NCBI GenBank assembly: GCA_007135435.1
Contig: SLIW01000453.1
Location: 1 to 10,393, forward strand
Reading direction: 5' to 3'
Source: Natronomonas sp.
GTDB lineage: Archaea > Halobacteriota > Halobacteria > Halobacteriales > Haloarculaceae
Length of the DNA: 10,393 nt
Part shown: positions 5,533-10,393 of the stretch, one piece after another
Position numbering within the stretch: the first letter of the stretch is position 1
How the letters are laid out: each line of letters begins with the position of its first letter
Translations under genes and position numbers: made by a program
Notes under the pieces: model-generated
Databases searched by the model: none
What the model saw: the letters and a program-made list of their open reading frames with translations, nothing else
What the model was told of the DNA's origin: nothing

Positions 5533-6786
5533 ATGGCGGACGAACCCGGCAGGACGGGGGTGACGCTCCCGCTCGCCGACGGCACCATCGAGATCGACCT
5601 CCCCGGCTGCGACGTGACGGTCGCCGAGCCAGCGGGCGGCGAGCCGGTGGACGTCCGCGAGGCCGCCGCGGCGGCCGTCGCCGATCCGCACGGCCCGGCG
5701 CTCCACGAGCGCGTCGAGCCGGACGACACCGTCGCCATCGTCGTCACCGACGTTACCCGAGCTACGCCGGACGACGTCCTCGTCGACGTCCTCCTTGCCG
5801 AACTCGAGCGCGTCGGCGTCTTCCGCGAGCAGGTCACCATCGTCGTCGGCCTCGGGCTCCACCGGCCGATGACCGACGCGGAGATCGAGGCGATGCTCGG
5901 CGAGCACGCCTCCCTCGCGGTCAACCACGATCCGGACGACGTCGTCGAGGTCGGCAGGGTCGACGGGATCGACGGGGTCCCCGTGGAGCTGAACCGGCGC
6001 GTCGCGCGCGCCGACCGCGTGCTCTCGACGGGGATGGTCGAGCCCCACCAGTACGCGGGGTTCTCGGGCGGCGCGAAGACCGTCGCCATCGGCGCCGGGA
6101 GCGAGTCGCTCATCCGGTACACCCACGGCCCGGAGATGCTCGCCCGCGACGGCGTCAGGCTCGGGCGCGTCGCGGACAACCCCTTCCGCGAGGCGGTCGA
6201 CGAGGCGGGCGACCACTGCGGGCTCGACTTCTGTCTGAACGTCACCCACGGCCCCGACGGGATCCTCGGCGTCGCGGCCGGCGACCCGCGCACGGTCGTA
6301 CGCGACCTCGCCGACAGCGCGCGGGAGGCCCTGTCGGTCCCCGTCGAGACGGACTACGACGCCGTGATCGCGGGCGTCGGCGCGCCGAAGGACGCCAACC
6401 TCTACCAGACGTCCCGCGCGGTCACCTACGTCGTCCTCGGTGCGAGGAACCCGCTTCGTCCGGACGGCCGCGTCGTCGTCCCGGCGGCACTCCCGGAGGG
6501 CGCGGGGCAGGGGACCGGCGACCGGCGGTTCTACGAGCGTCTCGCCGGCGCGGAGAGCGCCGAGGCGCTGTACGACGAGATGCGCTCGGGCTACGAGCCC
6601 GGCGCCCAGCGGGCGTTCGTCGTCGCCCGCGTCCTCCGCGACCACGACGTCTACGTGACGAACAGCGAGGCGCCGGAGGTGGTCGAGGCGTGTCTGATGG
6701 AGGCGCGGGCGACCGCCACAGACGCCATCGAGCCGGGGAGCGACGTCCTCGTCGTGCCCGACGCGCTCAACACCCTGTTGCGGTGA
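5533..6786 (+). CDS. larA: LarA-family nickel-pincer racemase/epimerase (lactate racemase-like, 417 aa)
   Basis: LarA interconverts D- and L-lactate, or related 2-hydroxyacids in family members, by hydride transfer to a nickel-pincer nucleotide cofactor attached to a lysine. Key residues map to the Lactobacillus plantarum enzyme with a constant offset of two: His110 in GLHRP (His108), His172 in EPHQYAGFSGG (His174), Lys182 in GGAKTVAIG (Lys184, cofactor attachment) and His198 in YTHGPE (His200, nickel ligand). DVTRATP (73-79) matches the N-terminal substrate-domain motif, and PKDANLYQ (285-292) the C-terminal domain. The length, 417, is close to the usual 424. The cofactor-building genes larB, larC and larE are absent here and must lie elsewhere. 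The substrate is uncertain because many LarA homologues are not lactate racemases. The start could be GTG 5527, two codons earlier. The stop lies 12 bases from that of the convergent zinc-ribbon gene. Confidence 0.85.
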   Translation: MADEPGRTGVTLPLADGTIEIDLPGCDVTVAEPAGGEPVDVREAAAAAVADPHGPALHERVEPDDTVAIVVTDVTRATPDDVLVDVLLAELERVGVFREQVTIVVGLGLHRPMTDAEIEAMLGEHASLAVNHDPDDVVEVGRVDGIDGVPVELNRRVARADRVLSTGMVEPHQYAGFSGGAKTVAIGAGSESLIRYTHGPEMLARDGVRLGRVADNPFREAVDEAGDHCGLDFCLNVTHGPDGILGVAAGDPRTVVRDLADSAREALSVPVETDYDAVIAGVGAPKDANLYQTSRAVTYVVLGARNPLRPDGRVVVPAALPEGAGQGTGDRRFYERLAGAESAEALYDEMRSGYEPGAQRAFVVARVLRDHDVYVTNSEAPEVVEACLMEARATATDAIEPGSDVLVVPDALNTLLR

Positions 6787-6798
6787 CGGGCGGGAACC

Positions 6799-7023
6799 TC
6801 AGATGGCCGCCTGCGTCCACTCGTCCTCCGGCCCGTCCCGTTCGAACCGGACGCCCTGCCCGCAGTCGGGACACCGGTACTGCCGGTACTCGATCCGGTC
6901 GCCGAACAGCAACGGCTCGTGGGTCCCCTCGTTGTGGAGCTCCATGTCCTCCTCGCAGACCGAGCAGTGCACCGAACCGGCGGTCCGCTTGATGCGGTCC
7001 ACGTCAGTCGTGGATCTGACCAT
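6799..7023 (-). CDS. Small zinc-ribbon protein (74 aa)
   Basis: This 74-residue soluble protein has two CxxC pairs, Cys20/Cys23 (HCSVCEED) and Cys51/Cys54 (RCPDCGQG), separated by 27 residues: the classic zinc-ribbon layout. The basic N-terminus (MVRSTTDVDRIKRTAG) might contact nucleic acid, but this is a guess. No partner is apparent; I do not recognise a specific family beyond haloarchaeal small zinc-finger proteins. ATG 7023 is supported by a Shine-Dalgarno-like sequence five bases upstream and a strong TATA box further back, so this transcript, unlike its neighbours, probably has a short leader. It converges on the larA-like gene with a 12-base gap between stop codons, so the two transcripts probably overlap at their 3' ends. 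Confidence 0.85.
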   Translation of the reverse strand: MVRSTTDVDRIKRTAGSVHCSVCEEDMELHNEGTHEPLLFGDRIEYRQYRCPDCGQGVRFERDGPEDEWTQAAI

Positions 7024-7028
7024 TCGGT

Positions 7029-7038
7029 ATCACCCCTC
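7029..7038 (-). promoter_or_regulatory. Shine-Dalgarno-like ribosome-binding site of the zinc-ribbon gene
   Basis: On the minus strand GAGGGGTGAT precedes the ATG by five bases (ACCGA). GGTGAT matches the complement of the archaeal 16S rRNA 3' end (AUCACCUCC). It fixes the start at 7023 and is the only clear ribosome-binding site I see in the window. Confidence 0.6.
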
Positions 7039-7063
7039 AAACGTGAGACTACCGGCTCTTGGG

Positions 7064-7073
7064 ACTTATATCT
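7064..7073 (-). promoter_or_regulatory. TATA box for the zinc-ribbon gene
   Basis: On the minus strand AGATATAAGT is the best TATA match in the window. It predicts a start near 7041 and a leader of about 18 bases holding the ribosome-binding site. A 5-base dyad, TGGCC-TACC-GGCCA (7086-7099), lies just upstream of it. Confidence 0.6.
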
Positions 7074-7179
7074 GACCGAGGGAGGTGGCCTACCGGCCAG
7101 TCCCACCCTCCGTTGCATCGCCGGCGGACCGCGGAGCTACCCGATCCCGGGAAGCGAACGTGGGACGGCCAGCCCGACC

Positions 7180-7560
7180 TCAGTTCTCCTCGATCTCGAT
7201 CTCCTCGGCCGATTCCTCCTCGGCTCCACCGTCGCGTCCGTCCCCGTCGTCGTCGCCGCCGCCGAACGGGAGCTTGGTCCCGAGCTCGTCCGCCAGCGAC
7301 TGGACGCGGTCGCGGATCGTCCCGATCTCGTCTTCGAACTCCTCGACCGACCGTTCCACGTAGAAGATCCGCCGGGACGGGATCCGTCTGACGATGTCGT
7401 TGCCCTCGTCGTCCTCGTCGAGCTTCATCGTCCAGTGGTCCTGGACGTAGACGACGTGCTCGTTGGGGATCGTCACCTCCGTCGGTTCGCCCTCGGTGTC
7501 CTCGTAGACGACGGTCGCTTCACCCAGGTCGCGCTCGAGTTCGAGGTCTTCGTCGACCAT
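7180..7560 (-). CDS. Conserved-type haloarchaeal protein with very acidic tail, unknown function (126 aa)
   Basis: I do not recognise a named family. From ATG 7560 the protein reads MVDEDLELERDLGEATVVYE, then a beta-rich stretch (EVTIPNEHVVYVQDHWTMKL), a basic patch (DIVRRIPSRRIFYVERSV), a probable amphipathic helix (FEDEIGTIRDRVQSLADELG), and a disordered Gly/Asp/Glu tail (GGGDDDGDGRDGGAEEESAE and on). There are no cysteines, signal peptide or membrane segment. The helix after a compact beta domain could mediate self-association. An alternative GTG start at 7593 adds 11 residues (V/MDRRLVVVQAR). ATG is preferred because a TATA-like GGATAGG lies about 28 bases upstream of it, inside the longer version. 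The helicase gene lies upstream on the same strand, 107 bases away, probably as a separate unit. The 156 bases downstream hold only the next gene's promoter. Confidence 0.75.
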   Translation of the reverse strand: MVDEDLELERDLGEATVVYEDTEGEPTEVTIPNEHVVYVQDHWTMKLDEDDEGNDIVRRIPSRRIFYVERSVEEFEDEIGTIRDRVQSLADELGTKLPFGGGDDDGDGRDGGAEEESAEEIEIEEN

Positions 7561-7583
7561 GCGGGCCTGTACGACCACCAGCC

Positions 7584-7592
7584 GCCTATCCA
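7584..7592 (-). promoter_or_regulatory. Weak TATA-like box for the acidic-tail protein
   Basis: TGGATAGGC on the minus strand is centred about 28 bases before ATG 7560, fitting a leaderless start. It argues against GTG 7593 as the start, since it would then lie within the coding sequence. Confidence 0.3.
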
Positions 7593-7667
7593 CCGGGCTT
7601 GCACCTGAAAGCAGGCGTCTCTGCGATCAGAAATCGCCCGTGCCACGTCGTCGGAGTGCCCGGGGTC

Positions 7668-10393
7668 TCAGTCCTGGGTCTCCACGGTGACGCCCCCGGG
7701 GTCCGCGGCGTCGTCGCCGATCTCTCGCATGACGCGCTCGTGGAACTCCCGGAGGACCTCGGACTCGTCCTCGGCCAGGACCACGTCGCTGGCCATGAGC
7801 GTCGCCAGGCCGAAGGCCCGGGGCGACGGCGAGTCGACCCGCCGGACGGCGACGTCGATGCTCCCCGCGGCGACGCCGGCGACGAACGTCTCGACGGCGC
7901 CCACGTCCAGCTTGTCCTCGAGGATCTCGCGGTAGGTCTCCTCCATCACCGCGAAGTCCTCCTTCTCCTGGGCGAAGCCGACCAGCATCTCGCTGGAGAC
8001 CTGCTGCTGGCTCGCGGACTTCTCGTAGCCCTTGTAGCGCTTCAGGATCATCAGCGATCGGGTGGCGTTGATGCGGAAGTACCGCTTGAGCAGGTCGGTC
8101 CCGTCGAGGGCCGCCCGGAGGTCTGGTCTGACGTCCCCGGGATCGAGGTCCTCGATGATGGCCTCGATGTCGATCTTCCGGTTGAGCGGCAACGAGAGCG
8201 TGAAGCCGTGGTCGGCGACCGAGACCGTGACGTTCGCGTTCGCCCGCCGGGCGAACCGGTGGGCGAGGAGCCGCGAGAGGCCGTCGTTGAACCGCCGGCC
8301 GTAGTTCGCGTGGACGTAGTAGTTGCGGCGGTAGGTCTCCTGGTCGAGCTCGACCTCGACGGCGAGGCGGCGGTCGGTCGAGACGCTCGCCGCGCCGGCG
8401 TAGCGGACCTGGGCGTCGAACATCCGGGCGATCGCCCGCACCGAGTTCTCGTCGACGGGGAACCGCCGGAGCCACCGGCGGACCGCCGGCGCCCCGCCCT
8501 CCTCGAGCCGCTCGAGGAGCTCGCGCTGGAAGGCCAGCACCTCCCGGCCCAGGTCGTACGACAGCGGGAGCCGCTCGGAGAACCAGGAGGGGACCGTCGG
8601 CCGGTCGGCCGTCGGGTCGACGTAGACCTTCGAGCCGCGGCGGTAGCGGTACTCGTAGTGCGAACCGCCGAGGACGAACACGTCGCCCGTCTCCAGGGTG
8701 TCGAGGTACTCCTCGTCGAGCTGGCCGACCCACTCGCCGCCGTCGCGGACGCGGACGTCGCAGGTGAACGAGTCCGGGATCGTCCCGAGGTTCGTCATGT
8801 AGATGACCCGCGCGAGCCGCCCGCGCTTGCCGATCAGGGGCTCGCCCGGCTCGAAGTCGGGGTAGTGGTGCTCGCCGCCGGGCGGGTCGTTCTCGTCGCG
8901 CCAGATCTTCGCGTAGACGTTCCGCGACTCCATGCCCGCGTAGTCCGCGGTCAGGTAGCGGAACAGCCGCGCGAAGTCGGCGTCGTCGTAGTGCCGGTAG
9001 GGGTAGGCACGCCGAAGGATCGCCCGCACCTCCGCCTCGGGGAGCGGGCCGTTGATCGCCATCCCGTAGACGTGCTGGACGGCGACGTCGTCGGCCCGCT
9101 CGGGGACGAACACCCGGTCGACGAACCCCTCCTCGGCCTTCCGCAGCATCACGGCGCACTCGACGAGCTCGTCGCGGTCCAGGGCGACCACCCGGCCCTT
9201 GACGGTCTGACCCAGCCGGTGGCCCGCACGGCCGACCCGCTGGAGGAGGGCGGCCACCGACTTCGGCGAGCCGACCTGGACGACCAGGTCGATGTGGGGC
9301 ATGTCGATGCCCAGCTCGAGCGACGTCGACGTGGTGACGACGTCCAGCTCGCCGTTCTTGAGCCCCTCCTCGATCTCCGTGCGCTTGGCCTTCGACAGCG
9401 AGCCGTGGTGACAGCCGGAGTTCGACTCGTCGTAGTCGCCGCGCTCCCGGAGGTTGTGGAGGACCCGCTCGGCACCCGACCGCGTGTTCGTGAACACGAG
9501 GGTGTTCGTGTGCGAGGCGACGAGCCGGTCGAGCTGCTCGTAGAACCGGTCGGTGACGACCTCCCGGGGCGTGTACACGAGGTCGTCGGTCGGACACGTC
9601 AGCCGGATGTCGAAGTCGCGGACGAACCGCGCGTCGACGATCTCGTAGTCGCGGGGTCGCCACTCCCCGTCTGCAGCGGCCACGGTCCCCGGGCCCTTCT
9701 CCAGCTCGACGCCTGCTCGCGAATCGCGACGCTCACCGCTCGCTCCCGAGCCCCTCCGGGGCTCGCCTCCGACGAGGAACTCGCCCATCGTCTCCAGCGG
9801 CTCGACGGTCGCCGAGCAGCCGATCCGGGTCGGCGAGGTCTCGCACATCGCCTCCAGGCGCTCAAGCGACACCGAGAGGTGCGTCCCGCGCTTGTCGTCC
9901 GCGAGCGCGTGGATCTCGTCGACGATGACGTACTCGACGGACGCGAGCTTCTCCTTGAACTTCGGGCTGTTGAGGAGGATCGCCAGCGTCTCCGGCGTCG
10001 TGTTGAGGATGTGCGGCGTCTCCGAGAGCATCGCTTGCCGGTCAGCGTCGCTCGTGTCACCGTGGCGGATGGCGTGGCGGAGCTCGACCGACTCGCCCCG
10101 CCCCTCGAGTCGTTCGGTGATCCCCTCGAGCGGACGCGCCAGGTTCCGGTGGATGTCGTTGGCCAGCGACTTCAGCGGCGAGACGTACAGGCAGTGGACC
10201 GCGTTGTCGAGGCCGCCGTCGGCCTCGGCGCGGCGGAAGAGGTCGTTGATGATCGCGGTGAACGCCGAGAGGGTCTTGCCGCTCCCGGTGGGCGCGCACA
10301 CCAGCGTGTTCGTCCCGTCGTCGATGAGCGGGATGGCCTCCTTCTGGGGAGGCGTGAAGAACCCGCCGTTCTCGGGGACGAACGCCCCGAACC
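7668..10393 (-). CDS. lhr: Lhr-family superfamily 2 ATP-dependent helicase (5' end cut by window)
   Basis: About 907 residues are present; only a short N-terminus is missing, beyond the right edge. Motifs in order: the entry segment FTPPQKEAIP resembles a Q-motif region; Walker A APTGSGKT (around 10295-10272); YVSPLKSLAND; motif II DEIH (9920-9909); motif III CSAT near 9820-9809; motif IV TLVFTNTRSGAE; motif V TTSTSLELGIDMPHID; motif VI QRVGRAGHR (9242-9216). About 500 residues follow, fitting the winged-helix and C-terminal beta domains of Lhr-core, ending with the Lhr-like SPSPRAFGLA. Lhr helicases unwind DNA and RNA-DNA hybrids 3' to 5' and are linked to DNA repair or RNA processing. Length and archaeal context suggest an aLhr2-type core protein, but subclass needs a tree. 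Between RecA1 and RecA2 there is an Arg/Gly/Ser-rich insert (GEPRRGSGASGERRDSRAG) encoded by palindromic DNA. The gene keeps its frame throughout. Confidence 0.92.
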   Translation of the reverse strand, partial: FGAFVPENGGFFTPPQKEAIPLIDDGTNTLVCAPTGSGKTLSAFTAIINDLFRRAEADGGLDNAVHCLYVSPLKSLANDIHRNLARPLEGITERLEGRGESVELRHAIRHGDTSDADRQAMLSETPHILNTTPETLAILLNSPKFKEKLASVEYVIVDEIHALADDKRGTHLSVSLERLEAMCETSPTRIGCSATVEPLETMGEFLVGGEPRRGSGASGERRDSRAGVELEKGPGTVAAADGEWRPRDYEIVDARFVRDFDIRLTCPTDDLVYTPREVVTDRFYEQLDRLVASHTNTLVFTNTRSGAERVLHNLRERGDYDESNSGCHHGSLSKAKRTEIEEGLKNGELDVVTTSTSLELGIDMPHIDLVVQVGSPKSVAALLQRVGRAGHRLGQTVKGRVVALDRDELVECAVMLRKAEEGFVDRVFVPERADDVAVQHVYGMAINGPLPEAEVRAILRRAYPYRHYDDADFARLFRYLTADYAGMESRNVYAKIWRDENDPPGGEHHYPDFEPGEPLIGKRGRLARVIYMTNLGTIPDSFTCDVRVRDGGEWVGQLDEEYLDTLETGDVFVLGGSHYEYRYRRGSKVYVDPTADRPTVPSWFSERLPLSYDLGREVLAFQRELLERLEEGGAPAVRRWLRRFPVDENSVRAIARMFDAQVRYAGAASVSTDRRLAVEVELDQETYRRNYYVHANYGRRFNDGLSRLLAHRFARRANANVTVSVADHGFTLSLPLNRKIDIEAIIEDLDPGDVRPDLRAALDGTDLLKRYFRINATRSLMILKRYKGYEKSASQQQVSSEMLVGFAQEKEDFAVMEETYREILEDKLDVGAVETFVAGVAAGSIDVAVRRVDSPSPRAFGLATLMASDVVLAEDESEVLREFHERVMREIGDDAADPGGVTVETQD
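9711..9777. repeat. Palindromic repeat-like segment within the helicase gene
   Basis: The segment contains TCGCGA-A-TCGCGA (9717-9729) and the perfect 8-base hairpin CGAGCCCC-TCC-GGGGCTCG (9747-9765), with GCTCGC and CCGCTCGCTC strings between. On the coding strand it gives the low-complexity insert GEPRRGSGASGERRDSRAG. The composition, Arg/Ser/Gly-rich with little acidity, is unlike the rest of the helicase. It shares the GCTCGCG string with the intergenic block at 1940-2030. This is consistent with a haloarchaeal palindromic repeat inserted in frame. Confidence 0.5.

Noticed and set aside
4921-6645. Minus-strand 574-codon open frame over the larA-like gene, and the 678-codon frame at 7627-9663 inside the helicase
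   Set aside because: Both are shadow frames with repetitive Arg/Gly/Ala composition. The true genes carry family-specific catalytic residues in the other frames.

Overview
The window looks like a haloarchaeal chromosome. It is very GC-rich, its proteins are rich in Asp and Glu, synonymous sites are almost always G or C, and most start codons lie about 27 bases downstream of a TATA-like box, as expected for leaderless archaeal mRNAs. No tRNA, rRNA, IS element, CRISPR array or phage module is visible. The content is mostly chromosomal housekeeping, with one selfish element (an intein) and several unexplained intergenic structures.

Left end, plus strand (1-1861): the C-terminal tail of a probable short-chain dehydrogenase, a 60-residue four-cysteine putative zinc protein, a 228-base gap with a TATA box and three perfect inverted repeats, then a complete acyl-CoA dehydrogenase. 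The dehydrogenase pair suggests fatty-acid or branched acyl metabolism.

Middle (1862-5320): a gap holding a T-run and a GC-rich repeat-like block leads to rtcB, the GTP-dependent RNA ligase gene. It is interrupted by a 472-residue intein at the cysteine that becomes an active-site metal ligand after splicing. A small unrecognised gene on the minus strand converges on rtcB.

Right of centre (5321-6786): a divergent intergenic region with three 20-base tandem repeats separates that small gene from a LarA-family (nickel-pincer lactate racemase-like) gene whose expected active-site residues are present.

Right end, minus strand (6799-10393): a 74-residue zinc-ribbon protein converging on larA, an acidic-tailed conserved-type protein of unknown function, and a large Lhr-type superfamily 2 helicase that runs off the right edge lacking only its N-terminal start. 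The helicase carries a low-complexity in-frame segment encoded by palindromic DNA resembling the repeat-like block upstream of rtcB.

No single multigene operon dominates. The RNA ligase and the Lhr helicase both act on nucleic acids but are far apart and not co-transcribed. No wholly new multigene system is evident. The best leads are the rtcB intein at a catalytic cysteine, the inverted-repeat cluster at 480-582, the 20-base repeats at 5381-5440 and the palindrome-derived insert in the helicase.
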